64,000 bases of DNA, from NCBI RefSeq assembly GCF_025370935.1, contig NC_133495.1:1375030-1439029 (forward strand), written 5' to 3'. The translations under genes were made by a program, and so were the position numbers. The stretch's first letter is position 1. The number at the start of each line of letters is the position of its first letter. Source of the stretch: Choristoneura fumiferana. Taxonomy: Eukaryota; Arthropoda; Insecta; Lepidoptera; Tortricidae. This document shows positions 21,601 through 32,201 of the stretch, piece by piece. The notes below the pieces were generated by a model, which worked only from the letters and a program-made list of their open reading frames with translations, was not told the DNA's origin and did no database searches.

Positions 21601-24600
21601 ATCTATATTTCAGTTTGTATTTTGAAAAATATTATGCTTTACCTAACTAATACTACACTCGGGACTTGTGATGCTAAGAATAAGTAATAATTACCTCGAC
21701 GTTATGGCAGTGGCAGTGGCCGTGGGCACGAGTAGACTGCCACCCGACCACTACCTACTCTGTCTACTCTAGACCATGGCCACATACTGCAATGTGGCTG
21801 AAATGTCGAGGTAAATTACTAGTTGTTAGTGTGATAAGTCCCGAGTAGATATGGTATATTAGTTAAAAAAACAGGGTTTTTTTTAAAAAGGGGAAAATTG
21901 CTGATCCGTCTAATATCTTTGGTCACAGAATAGATAAAAGTACAACTTTGGTACCGCTTTGATACCATTCTAAATATATATGGGTTATAATACTTTTAAT
22001 CTACCGTTTTCACATAAATATCAAAAAAGTGTAAAATAAAACATTAAATTAAAAAAAAAACAAAAACCCGACTGCCAAAACTAAAAGGAACAAAATAAGC
22101 CTAGTGGTCTAGAACTCTGTTAAGTGGCCAATTTTAAGTTCAACAGACGGGACCCATTACTAAGAGTTTTTGAGCGTCACGATTTAAATGGGTCCCGACT
22201 GTTGAACTTAAAATTAGCTATTTAACAGAGTTCTAGACCACTAGGCTTATTTTGTTCCTTTTAGTTTTGGCAGTCGGGTTTTTTGTTTTTTAATTTAATG
22301 TTTTATTACTTTAATACTTATATGGGTGGTCTCTTAGGTGGGCATAGGTCCAGGCTCGGTGTGCACGACGCGCATCAAGACCGGCGTGGGCTACCCGCAG
22401 CTGTCCGCCGTCATCGAGTGCGCAGACGCCGCGCACGGGCTTAAGGGACACATCATCTCTGTGAGTATGCTCTTAATCATATACAGATACATCAGGGTGA
22501 TTTCGGATTCGTGGAGCAACGAATGAGCATCAAACATACTTTTATCAAATGATCACAATAGGATAGGACTAAAGGTATTATAAAGCCTTAGTTTGTTTTT
22601 TGCAGCAACCAAAAAAAAACTGGATTGAATGGAGATTATGGTCACCCTACTCTTTCAATCTTTATTTTCATTTATTGACTTCATTGACTTTGGGGTAATG
22701 TGACATTATTACTCATAATTTCTTAAGTATTCTAGCAAAGACGGTTAGTTTTCAAAAAGGCTGGAGATTAAAAAGTAGGGTGACCATAATTTAAAGTTAA
22801 AAACTTTTTAAGTTTAAAATAAATGAATACCCATTAGGCATCAGTATTCAAATTAAAGCATAAACAGTTCAGATCGCAATCATATACTGAAACAGAAAAT
22901 AATAGTTGGAATCACGACCCCGAAATCATTCTGTACCTATATTCTACTAATACAGGTCGTTAAAAATGTCCTGTAGGTACTACGAGTATAATTTAAAACC
23001 CATATTTGCCTAGGCTACTGATTATGTGATTACTAATACGATACAAGTGGTAAAACATTGAACTTCAAAAATAATAAAATTGTATTAAGGAGATAAAGTT
23101 TTCTTGTGACTCAACTTAGAAGAATATTTTTTCACACCTCTCCTTCAGAAAAGTAACTTTTCCTCCCTGACGAGAGGAGCAAAGTGCAACTTTTCTGTTC
23201 AAGGCTTTTCTAAGTGTTTTATTACAAATGCCATTTTTTGAAATTGATAATTGTAAAGCTATGCCATTTTCTATGCTGGTAGTTCTTTAATTTCAAGTTT
23301 CTTAATGCTCGTGTGAAAAGTTGTATGAGCCACTCGGGAGCAAAATTATTTTCATCTTGGGCGTTAACACTTGAATCCCTCATTACGCTCAGGATTCTAT
23401 TGCAGAATCCTTCGCTACATTCTGGATTCAATGAACGCCCTCGCCGTAAATACACCATTTTGTTCCCCTTGTGACACAAATAACTATTTCTTTTCGAATA
23501 TCAATGTTTTTCCACTGTGTGTTAAATATAGCATAGTACAGGAATTTTAACATCCTGTACATTTATACTGTCATCATCATCAACATAATCCTAGCATATA
23601 TACGTTCCACTGCTGAGCACAAGCCTCCTCTGAGAATGAGATTGCTTGCAATTACGAACATCGACTCATTAAAGCCCTCAGTCTTCGACTTCGGGCTTCT
23701 AATAGACTCTCGTTCGTAATTCCTTATTTACCGCCCTTAAGACACAATGTACTATTGTATTGAAATTATGAGACTATGCCCGCCCACTAGCAAGTAGCAA
23801 GTTGCCGTCGCGTTCGCGTGTCATGTAGTCATGTATGCGCTTGACATTCCGTTTCTGACACGTTCCAATTACGGTCATGGCACGGTGTAGTGGGTAGACT
23901 TTTATTCTGACGTCTTCAACCAGGACGGAGGCTGCACGTGCCCCGGCGACGTGGCCAAAGCCTTCGGCGCCGGCGCCGATTTCGTAATGGCCGGCGGCAT
24001 GTTCGCGGGACACGACCAGTGCGGCGGCGAGGTCGTCACCAAACCGTGCGGGAAGAAGGTCAAGCTGTTCTACGGAATGTCCTCAGCCACGGCTATGGAG
24101 AAGCACTCTGGAGGAGTTGCGGAGTACCGGTCTTCTGAAGGTTAGTAACTTATAGTGACGTGATCTGCAATCAACATTATCATCATCACCTTATAGCAGT
24201 CCACTGCTGGACATAGGTCTCCCGCAATGAGCGCTATTGCGCCCTGTTTTTGGCTACACGCATCCAGCTTCTACCAGCAGCCTTTCGCAGATAGTCACTC
24301 CACCACCACCACCTAGCCGGAGAGCGCCCTACACTACGTTTGCCGAGACGCGGTCTCCACTGCACTGCATTCCGTCCAGGCAAAAATACTCTTCTACGTA
24401 TGTGACCTTCCCCACACTACACAACGGGTGTTTTTAAATTAAAAACCCATTTCGTAGAACCTCTGGATATTCACTGGTACCTAATTCTATATGGCCCGAT
24501 TATAATACGATAAAAGCTTGTCCCTATTTCAGACATACGAGTACATGTAGCCCAGTGACGCTCCTTGAGTTATGGGTCTTCATGGGCGAAGGTGATCATT

Positions 24601-24837
24601 CCCATCAGATGACCTGCTTGCTCATTTTTCTCCCTCTCAATTAAAAAAAAACTAAATTTCTTCCCAGGTAAAACAGTAGAAGTAGACTACAGGGGTGACG
24701 TAGGAGCGACTGTGAAGGACATCCTCGGCGGTCTCCGTTCAGCGTGTACGTACGTTGGAGCTGCTAAGATCCGCGAGCTGCCGCGGAGAGCGACCTTCAT
24801 CCGGTGCTGTCGGCAAGTCAACGACACCTTCTCATAA
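18653..24837 (+). CDS. GMPR: GMP reductase (missing first coding exon)
   Basis: GMP reductase converts GMP to IMP with NADPH in purine salvage, as a cytosolic homotetramer of the IMPDH/GMPR TIM-barrel family. Exons: 18653-18772, 19728-19818, 20418-20584, 21215-21280, 22338-22460, 23924-24140 and 24668-24837 (stop TAA). All introns are GT-AG and phases agree, giving 317 residues. Visible landmarks are MASNMDTVGTFEMA, the KFICLDVANGYS strand, AGNVVTGEMVEELI, the catalytic-Cys loop GPGSVCTTR (exon 5), DGGCTCPGDVAKAFGAGADF and FYGMSSATAMEKHSGGVAEY. Animal enzymes are about 345 residues, so about 29 N-terminal residues (one exon) are missing. They were not found upstream and may lie in the N gap or go unrecognised. 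Introns hold many repeats. The gene converges on the pacifastin cluster. Confidence 0.97.
18939..19080 (-). repeat. dispersed repeat (GATCACCACCGCCCATAAAC family), partial copy 3
   Basis: Matches the end of the copies at 10899-11162 and 15643-15892 and ends in an A-run. It lies in the first visible GMPR intron and directly abuts a LINE fragment. Confidence 0.8.
19081..19620 (+). mobile_element. non-LTR retrotransposon 3' end (LINE relic)
   Basis: In one + frame, about 19105-19225 reads as the typical end of a LINE reverse transcriptase ORF: a TAMEWNALSASVFSDRYNLA-like block followed by VFKSSVNGHLLG. The 3' part ends at ATTAAAGTTTCTTG-(TCTA)n, a usual LINE tail. It is 5' truncated and sits in a GMPR intron. 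Confidence 0.7.
20105..20397 (+). repeat. dispersed repeat (ACAAGCTTTTTTTGACTGTA family), copy 3
   Basis: Ends only about 20 bp before the splice acceptor (20416-20417) of GMPR exon 3. The acceptor therefore has a poor pyrimidine tract of its own, and its branch site must lie inside the repeat. Confidence 0.85.
20652..20788. mobile_element. MITE with long terminal inverted repeats
   Basis: GGCTGTTTCACCACCTATTG at the left end pairs with CAATGGATGGTGAAACAGCC at the right. Pairing continues inward through ATTTGACGGATAAATGTGAT. It lies in a GMPR intron. A related but smaller hairpin is at 53226-53343. Confidence 0.85.
20962..21090 (+). repeat. dispersed repeat, copy 1 (second at 26094-26240)
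   Basis: Shares GTGGTGAACAAAAATTATAG, TTTCTAACGCAGC and AAGCAAACAAT with the second copy in the same orientation. Near GMPR exon 4. Confidence 0.8.
21434..21623. repeat. hairpin of 60-bp arms enclosing a tRNA-like sequence
   Basis: The left arm 21434-21493 and right arm 21564-21623 are close to perfect complements (AAAATACAAACTGAAATATA and its complement). Positions 21505-21576 can also fold as a 72-nt cloverleaf: acceptor ACCATCA/TGATGGT, box A-like TGGTGTAGCGGTATAGCAC, box B GGTTCGATTCC, T stem CTGGG/CCCAG. The anticodon loop lacks U33, so a working tRNA is unlikely. It is probably a tRNA-derived SINE folded back on itself. Confidence 0.75.
21658..21846. mobile_element. MITE / foldback with CTCGGGACTT ends
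   Basis: CTCGGGACTTGTGATGCTAA on the left matches the complement of the right end (TGTGATAAGTCCCGAG). TTACCTCGAC pairs with GTCGAGGTAA inside. Second foldback in the same GMPR intron. Confidence 0.8.
22035..22316. mobile_element. foldback element, arms about 120 bp
   Basis: AACCCGACTGCCAAAACTAA, AAGCCTAGTGGTCTAGAACT and AAGTTCAACAGACGGGACCC on the left all recur as complements on the right. The loop is about 30 bp near 22165-22190. It ends about 20 bp before the acceptor of GMPR exon 5. Third foldback in this intron. Confidence 0.9.
22628..22795. repeat. loose inverted repeat in a GMPR intron
   Basis: GGAGATTATGGTCACCCTAC on the left pairs with AGTAGGGTGACCATAAT on the right, about 120 bp apart. 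The rest of this intron (22796-23645) shows no gene. Confidence 0.65.
23650..23756 (+). repeat. 107-bp repeat, identical to 14804-14910
   Basis: Same sequence and orientation as 14804-14910, in the GMPR intron about 170 bp before exon 6. The outer flanks differ, so only this unit was copied or converted. Confidence 0.95.
24176..24400 (+). repeat. dispersed repeat (CCACTGCTGGACATAGG family), second copy
   Basis: Contains CATCATCACC...AGTCCACTGCTGGACATAGG and later ACGCGGTCTCCACTGCACTG. A diverged relative of 13202-13378, in the last GMPR intron. Next to it (24550-24650) is a worn piece of the GATCACCACCGCCC family. Confidence 0.65.
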
Positions 24838-25315
24838 GTCCTGCCAGCCTGGTACATCGAGCCTTATGCCGTTGGTTTGTTTAACTCTTTGGTATAATCA
24901 TTGCAACCTGTATAATTACTCATAGTCATAAGTCATGTTGTACTGGTATTTTCTTGTCAATGTTTAAAATGTTTCCAATGTTTCCATAGGCCCTATACCA
25001 CACAACCTATTAGAGCGAGAACAAAGTGATGAAGCAAGATATGTTATCTCCAGTTCTCAATCATTATATTGTTAATATAATTTCTTTATTATAATGACAG
25101 GAAATATTTACAACAGCTCGAGTCAAATTGGCCTGATGGCTGATACTAAATCAAGTCAAACTGAGCAAAATGAATCTTCTTTTTATGAGGTTTATTATGT
25201 GTTGTAGGACTTGTAGGTAGTTAAAGATTCTAAAGAGTTAACAAATCTATATATACACGGCGCGCTTTGCTAAGTTTAGTTGGTCGGAGGCTTGCTGATG
25301 AATCTGTTTTGTTAC

Positions 25316-25321
25316 AATAAA
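25316..25321 (+). terminator. candidate polyadenylation signal of GMP reductase
   Basis: AATAAA about 480 nt after the GMPR stop, followed by a second overlapping AATAAA-like block and a T-run. It is the best candidate seen downstream of the stop. Confidence 0.5.
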
Positions 25322-26093
25322 ATAAACTTTTTTTTTAATAGTTATGGTCTATCCAGCCAAAGCTATACTTAGCAAAGAGAGGCCTTAGATCTGCTTTTAA
25401 ATTAATTAATAATAAATTAATTCAGTATTCACTTGCGTAGATTTTTCCAAAAGCTGATGGTATGTTTTATTCGAGGAACAAAAACTTGTTTAACAGTAAC
25501 TTGCAGCTAGCATCCATCTAAGTAAGTATTATTTCACAAATATAAAATCTACATTTGTGATTGTTAGAAGCAGTTTCTTGATGGAAATCTGGCCTAGATA
25601 ATTTTTCAAACAATCTTATTGCTTAAAATGTAATATAATAGCAATGGATCACCAGCATGATAGTGTTTTAAATAAATCAATATTGTCATAAAAATATTCC
25701 ATCTACGAGTACCACTTCTAACAGAGTCAACCACAATACTTACGCATGTTAAAAAAAAAAGATAGGTACTTAAGATACCTACATTAATAAATATCATGCT
25801 TAATAGGAAAATAGCCTAGAAACAAATTAAGTGCACTTGCTTTTATATCGTAGATAAATAAATTAATAGCAAAATTTAAAAACTCTGAATAAATTTAGCT
25901 AATCGGAAAGCACTGAAAAAAAGATAGCGGACAGCTCGACCAATCGAAACGGCTGCAGAGTTTTGTGCTGTAGATATACCTGATCTACATATAAATAGAA
26001 TCATTTATCTATTTCTAACTATAGTTGTGCATACAAACACAATTATACAAGTTAGGAAAAGAAAGCGACACATGCTTCGTGTCCTAGATATAT

Positions 26094-26240
26094 AGGGTGT
26101 CCTCCTAACTTAAGTGGTGAACAAAAATTATAGTTTCTAACGCAGCATTTTTAGGCCAATTGATTGCAATAATTTTGAAAGCAAACAATCAACACAATTA
26201 ATTAATGATAGTTAATTTTAATTAGCAAAAATTACCGATC
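26094..26240 (+). repeat. dispersed repeat, copy 2 (first at 20962-21090)
   Basis: Direct copy of 20962-21090 with shared GTGGTGAACAAAAATTATAG and TTAATTAATGATAGTTAATT-like blocks. Confidence 0.8.
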
Positions 26241-26667
26241 ACCCAACTCTACAATGACAAGGTCTGCAGATTAAAATATGTAGTTACGAGTACTTAGTCA
26301 GATTTGACATTAGCAAGGTAGGCAGTTAATCCTTTTTAATTAACGTTTCCATCCAGAAAATACAAATAGATTTATTAAAAACATGCTGTGTCTATGACCG
26401 TAACCACGAGATCATGTAAATTTAAAATTACTTAATTAAGCATAAGAAAAACATTAGAGATTTTGGCATATTCTTATGAACAAGATTTTAATCTAGAGGT
26501 AAACAATATGAAAAAAATATTTCTGGTCACAACTTAGGACTCGGGCAGTCAGATCTTCGGAGCCGTGATACGAGTATAATTTAGTAATAATCACTATCTA
26601 AGTAAACTATATTAACCTAGTGAAACAGTAATTGGTCACAATCGAACGAGGTCGACGAGGTACAAGT

Positions 26668-26864
26668 CAACGCACGTAAAAAGAGCTCTGGGTGGCTAGT
26701 GGAGGGGATACGTTTGCGCATCTGTCAACTAACAAGCCAATGGCGTGACGGCCGCGCGCGCGCTCCTACGCCCCCTCCCGCGTCCCCCACTGCTCCGCCG
26801 CCAATTTGGTCCCTATTTCGCTCACTGCGCAGGTATATGGCCAGGAGCTCTTTTTACGTGCGTT
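26668..26864 (+). mobile_element. MITE, about 197 bp, 21-bp terminal inverted repeats, copy 1
   Basis: The left end CAACGCACGTAAAAAGAGCT pairs with the right end AGCTCTTTTTACGTGCGTT. The interior is GC-rich, with GTGACGGCCGCGCGCGCGCT. The second copy, in opposite orientation, is at 60346-60543. Confidence 0.9.
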
Positions 26865-27785
26865 TTTTGGTATACGGATCCGATGTTAGATTTTTTTGTT
26901 TATATTTGTAACTATTTCACTAAATTGTTCTAGTAATAATACCTAGGAGTTGATATATTATTAGATCGTGCTCGTATCATAGTTATTATTCCTTTACTTT
27001 TATCATCAACTTTCATAAAAATAAATAATGCTCCTATGTCAGCAAATTATACCTATATATCATCTACGACTTTGGAGTGACATTCGATAAACAAGACAGT
27101 TCAATTCTATTATATTGTTATGAATGAAGCCTAATGAATATTCGTTCGTGTATTCATATTAAACAACTGCAGCTGTACCGATAGAAAGGTATTTTCACTG
27201 GACTAACATGAATGTTGGGGTTATCATGTGAGAGTAGGTAATAATGTTTCCAATAAGTATTTTCAAATACGTATTTGCCGTAATTAAAATTTTCACTTAT
27301 ACCTTAACTCTTCATTAGAAATTTCAGATTTGATCATAGCGTTAAATGATGGTGGAAAGAACGTTGGAAAGCCTATATTATCAGTTTTATTTTAATGATC
27401 GGTAAAGTAAATATACTTACACAGACTACATTTACTTTTAAAACTAGAAAATGAAAGCACAAATTATTTTTATTCAAAATGATGTACAAACGTCTTTGAG
27501 TACAAGTTACACAAATTATATTTTTAAGATAATTTTAAGTTTGAAATTTGTTTTATTTTTAATTTTAATTGTACATGAAAAGATGGATAGACTGTCTTAA
27601 GGTGTGGTCACTCTTGGTGTCAAAATATTACATATTTAATGGAGATATTTAAATTTATTGGACCTACTTGTAAAATTAATATGCGCCAAGCGTGACCTCA
27701 TCTTTGTTCGATTTTTTCCTTAATTATAGCTGTTATACCTATTATTCAATAGTTTTATTATACACCTTGGGCCCGAGGGTTCCTG

Positions 27786-28055
27786 TTTTTAAGGTTCCGT
27801 ATTCAACTAGGAACCCTTATAGTTTCGCCATGTCTGGCTAAGCGCATAGAGACTGTTTTAATACTAGAAAGCTGTAATTTGACATGAATATACATATCAG
27901 TCACGCCGACAAGATGGTAAAATAAAAAATAAATCGTTTCAGGTAGGTACCTCCCATAGATGGGGCGATTATTTTTTTCTCGATTAATCCTATAGTTTGA
28001 GGTATCGTTAGATAGGTCTATCAACCCCCTCCCCCCCACTCTCTCTAAAATCTAA
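27786..28055 (+). repeat. dispersed repeat (CTTATAGTTTCGCCATGTCT family), copy 1
   Basis: Shares TTATAGTTTCGCCATGTCTG, AGGTACCTCCCATRGA and a T-run with CTCATCCAACC-like text with 47560-47775 and 57912-58150, all in the same orientation. Known type in moth genomes; class not assigned. Confidence 0.75.
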
Positions 28056-28271
28056 ACTGTTGGTCGGAAATATTTGAAAAAGATCAGGACCAAACTTGGA
28101 TGATTCCGTACACAATGTGAAATCCTTAGTAAAAATATTACTTGATTAATTCGTAATAGCTACTAAACCCTATCTTGGGCGTGTCTGACACGCTCTTGGC
28201 AGGTTTTTTTTTTAATATGGCGCTGGCACTCGAAAGGGAAAATAAAACTGCTAGAATAAAAAAAATACCTT

Positions 28272-28277
28272 TTTATT
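28272..28277 (-). terminator. polyadenylation signal of pacifastin gene A
   Basis: AATAAA on the minus strand, only 4 nt after the gene A stop codon. Genes B and D show the same tight spacing. Confidence 0.7.
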
Positions 28278-28281
28278 TTCG

Positions 28282-30859
28282 TTACGGTAGCACTTTACCA
28301 GTTTGTTTCGCACAATTCATCGTTGTACACAAAGCATTACCATTCTTCAAGCAAATACAGATGTTACAATCAATCTTGTATGTGTGACCTTTCGGGCAAC
28401 TGCCATGTTGTTTTAAAGGTACAACTTCTATTTCTAAGGGATCAGGAGATTTATCACAAATTAAATCCGTGCACACAAGCATCTGGCCCTCAGAGAGGCA
28501 CTGGCATTTGTTGCAGTCCTTCACATATTCGTGTCGGGGTTCACAATACCCATGGAGACTGTCCAAATCGCGTCCATCCACAACTGTTTCAGTTAGCGAG
28601 CATCGTGATTCCGTCTCACACCACTGCCAAGTGCGACCGTTAGCAGACACACACTGACATTTCAGACAGTTTAATTCAAAAGAAGTGTGCATAACGCAGT
28701 CCTTGGTTATTTTAGCAAATAAAGACCTGCCACAAGGCTCTGTCGTACAGGCAAACATTTTAGCACCCGTCTCGTTTTCTAAACAAAGGCAAGTATTGCA
28801 ACCTTTCTTGTACTTACTTCCTTTCCTACAGTTACGATCATCCAGCGGCGTCTCCGTTAGTTCTACGTAACGTTCGTCAATGTCCATGAACCTCCTTAGA
28901 GATGCCTCGGCTTTCCCGAGACACCGTTTAGCTGAGCAGACCATGTTACTATTGTGATCACAATAACACATGTTGCAGTCGACGTCAAATACTGTGAGAG
29001 CTGGCTGATTTTTGCAGTAATTCATACTCTGGTTTACAGCTGGCCCAGTACAATTTCCGCATACTAGCCTGTTGTTTCTAAGGCAGGTGCAGGTTCGACA
29101 GCCTAATTTATAAATAAGATCTGTCTCACATTCTGCGTAAAGGTCTTTGCTGTCTTCTTGCGTGTCTACAGTTTCTACTTTGTTATTAGGTTCTAATACA
29201 GGGTCGTTATCATCGCAGACCTGCTTCGTGCAGAGTGAGGAGTTGATGCGTCCGGTAGAAGGGCAGAAACAGACGTTGCAGCCTATGAGGTATAGTTTGG
29301 TGGGGGCGCATTCGTCTTTCACGTCGGTCTTCGGGACTTCGACGGCGTGGAGGATTTGGAAGATGTCCCGGCAGACTGGGTTGGGCCAGGTGCCGTCTTC
29401 GCCGCATACACAGATCAGTTTATCTTTGTGGTAGTGCACGCCGGGCTCGCAGGCTGAAGCGGTTGAGCGCCAGACTCCGTGTCCTTCCATGCCTACATCT
29501 ATGTCCTTAATGGCATCTGAAGGAGAAATATCATCACAAATCACAATCATCATCATTATATTCATCATTGTATCTTAAAACAAAATACTTATGTAATTAT
29601 TGAAACAATCAGCTTGTGGTTCATCACCATCGTCACATCACATCACGATGTAGGTAATTTTTGTGGATTCCCATGGGAATTTCAGCAAAATCCCAGAATT
29701 TCGATTCAATTGCTGGTTTTATAATGGTTTACGCATGCGAAGCCGCGGGTAAACACTAGTGTATTCTATATCTCAACCTTAACAATCAGGGAACTACTGA
29801 CACACATGCACATTTGTTTCTCTCTTTCTTTACAATGAAGAGTTTACATACATACATACATAAATCTCTATACCTCTGATCACCGGGGTCACTCCAGGAA
29901 GTCATCGGCAACGTGAAGGGTCTGCTAGGTTTCCTCCATGAACTAGGCTGACATGAATAGCGCAGTGACTACAGCCAATCACTACCAATCAGGCGCAGTA
30001 ATTCATGAAGTTGCGGAGCACCACCCGCTACTACCTATGCCTAAACCACCATACCATTACCACCACATTACCATTGAAGTGTCCAAACACGTCGACCTCC
30101 CTGCACGCGCGTGCTTGGCACACGAATTGGTGGTTGGAGCCGCATCGGCACCAGTTGCAGTCGTTCAGTGCAACTGCGTTCTTCTCGCACCGTTCATGCC
30201 ATACTGTCTTGGCAACCGCTGTAGAGCAAAATTAGACATAGGTATTAAATACAAACCGGAAAACCGGAAATATTGGAATACTTCTTATTTTATTTTTAAG
30301 TCATATAATAAATGCACCATTAATTATTTTTAGAAATTCGTCATCAACAACAGGTCAATAATGTGACAAAAATGAAGGCGAAAGAAACCCTGTTGGAGTA
30401 TTTTTTTTGTTAAATCGTGTATTTTGGAGAAGATACGTATTTAAAAAAAGCTTATATACCACAGAACCGCGACCCTGATGACAGAAATGTCGAATTTACC
30501 TACCTATCCTAATGCGTGGCATATCCATTTAAAAATTCCATATAATTTAAAAATACGCGTTTTCCCAAAGATGACGAAACTGATGGAGTTTCACCCCCGA
30601 AAACCCCCAGATAGCAAAAATTTCAAATAGAGCTGTTTCCGTGGTCCCTGATATTAATAATACTCGTAGCTCGTTTAAAGATAAGATTCACAAATGTGCA
30701 GAATGATCGCCAACAGATTTGGTACAAATGCATTTGCGTGTCTATTATACCTACGTATATTTATTTAGTCCATATTTTAGTTAGGTACTTACGTTGCTCA
30801 AATGAGTACGAAGAAACAAGCGCTAACTGTGAACATAATAACAACACAATAGTTCTCAT
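28282..30859 (-). CDS. pacifastin gene A: secreted multidomain serine protease inhibitor-like protein
   Basis: Exons in coding order: 30793-30859, 30072-30218 and 28282-29516 (stop TAA), with both introns phase 1, giving 482 residues. Exon 1 is a signal peptide (MRTIVLLLCSQLALVSS, then YSFEQ). Exon 2 holds one six-Cys pacifastin domain (about 33-61). Exon 3 opens with a four-Cys head domain (about 94-120, LICVC...DGTW...C) that lacks C2 and C6, then seven more domains. The pattern C-x9-12-C-N-x-C-x-C and the final C-T-x3-C are clear in the last domain (CNICICLKNGNALCTTMNC). Predicted P1 residues are mixed (Ala, Lys, Thr, Asp), so several domains may not inhibit trypsin. The pacifastin family is known for small tight-binding inhibitors acting in hemolymph. 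Last gene of the cluster, same plan as B and D. Confidence 0.93.
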
Positions 30860-32195
30860 TTTTGTAAAGTTTTAAAGTAAAAAAACTTTAATTAAAAATA
30901 CATCGTAAAATATTTCTTTCAATCACGGTTTTTAGGTTTCGATTGCTTGACTCCGTGCACGTCATTAAAATGTTAATTAAATTCAGAATTACGTCTACCA
31001 AAATTAGCTGTTGATTGTTTCGGATTGAAAAAGCATAGAAGGATGTCCGTTGTGAGATTTTAATAATTTTCAAGCCCCATCCCCTGGTGATTATTTGTTG
31101 TGAGATTTAGCTTGACTCCATCCCCTCCTAATCTCGCGAGAGATTTATCAAGGATTAGTAGGATTTTAGTCACATTTTAGTAGAAAACATTTCTTGCCTA
31201 TTTTAAGTAGGAACCTTGTTTGCTAGCGGGAAAATAAAGAGGATATTAGTCGTGAACCCCATCTTGAGATTGGATGACATTCGATTCAGTCAAAAACGCC
31301 TTTTGCGTGAACTCGCTTCTAACTTTATGTATGCTCGTATAATTTTTTTAGAATGGGTAGGTACCTACCTAATATCAATTTAGTCTTACGACGAAAATAA
31401 TTATGTCTTCTTCTAAGTCGCTCCCTCAGATCATATATGATCTGAGGTCGCTACACTCTACCTATGTATATGCGCTCAATGGTATACGCTCGTCATTAAG
31501 TCCTTGGAAATAAATGTAGTAAAATAAACACATTTGTTTAGGTAAAGCATTATTTCACGCCGCAACAGCTTTTGACTCTATATTTCTACCAGGTGGTTCA
31601 GTTTATACATATCGCTACTTAAAGCAGCGTTTCCACCAAAGATGTGATATGTTAATGAAGCGTTTCTATTGGTTGATGAAAAACACATCCCTCGCAACAC
31701 GTCCTCGCACATTATTGGTGGAAACGCTGCTTAACTCACGGCATTCCTACCGAATATATATATATATATCTCTTCGTTTGAAACCAAAAGAAAGCGCTTC
31801 CATTTTTAAATAGAGCGGCCAACGAGGGCTCACCTGATGGTAACTGACCATAATTACTGTTGTGGAAAAACACTAATAAATAACCTAACCTAAGACCTAA
31901 CCTAACTTGAAAAACCTGTGACGTTGTCATTTCAAAGCTCAAAATCTCAAAAACGGCTGAACTGATATTAATTAAGTATAGCTAAGAACCACCACCGCAA
32001 AGATAGTCGCTTTTAATCTATCTGTTTGAGAGCTACGATGCCACAGACAGACATTGGCGTCAAATTACGTTTCCCGAGATACTGCTCTATGACAGATAGA
32101 TAGAAGTACGACAACGATAGTAATGGGGTTCTATTCTATTTGCTACCCTTCGGGTACGGGACTCTAAACACATCTGTAAAAAATGGATGTTTATG
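30860..32195. other. intergenic between pacifastin genes B and A
   Basis: No exon supported. It contains the MITE at 31622-31733, a (TA)n run near 31753 and a TTCGGGTACGGGACTCTAAA tail of a common moth repeat near 32150. No clear TATA box for gene A was found. Confidence 0.6.
31622..31733. mobile_element. MITE (GAAGCGTTTCTATTGGT family), complete copy
   Basis: Terminal inverted repeats GCAGCGTTTCCACCAAAGAT and TTGGTGGAAACGCTGC, length about 112 bp, with ACACATCCCTCGCAACACGT inside. This is the reference copy for the pieces at 17230-17388, 35085-35175 and 43300-43360. Confidence 0.85.
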
Positions 32196-32201
32196 TTTAT
32201 T
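32196..32201 (-). terminator. polyadenylation signal overlapping the stop of pacifastin gene B
   Basis: The minus strand reads TGCGAATAAAC, so the TAA stop (32197-32199) is part of AATAAA. Confidence 0.65.

Larger units (their letters stand above)
25325..28271. other. intergenic region between the convergent GMPR and pacifastin gene A
   Basis: AT-rich, with no supported exon on either strand. It holds the repeats at 26094-26240, 26668-26864 and 27786-28055. Confidence 0.6.

Noticed and set aside
26699..26933. GC-rich Pro/Ala-rich ORFs
   Set aside because: They lie within a MITE whose inverted copy at 60346-60543 gives the same peptides.
28282..29516. reading the domains as von Willebrand C or chordin-like repeats
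   Set aside because: The spacing C-x9-12-C-N-x-C-x-C...C-T-x3-C is specific to pacifastin; VWC repeats have more cysteines and wider spacing.
30005..30333. two + strand ORFs rich in His/Thr
   Set aside because: They are antisense to exon 2 of pacifastin gene A, which has the cysteine pattern and matching splice phases.
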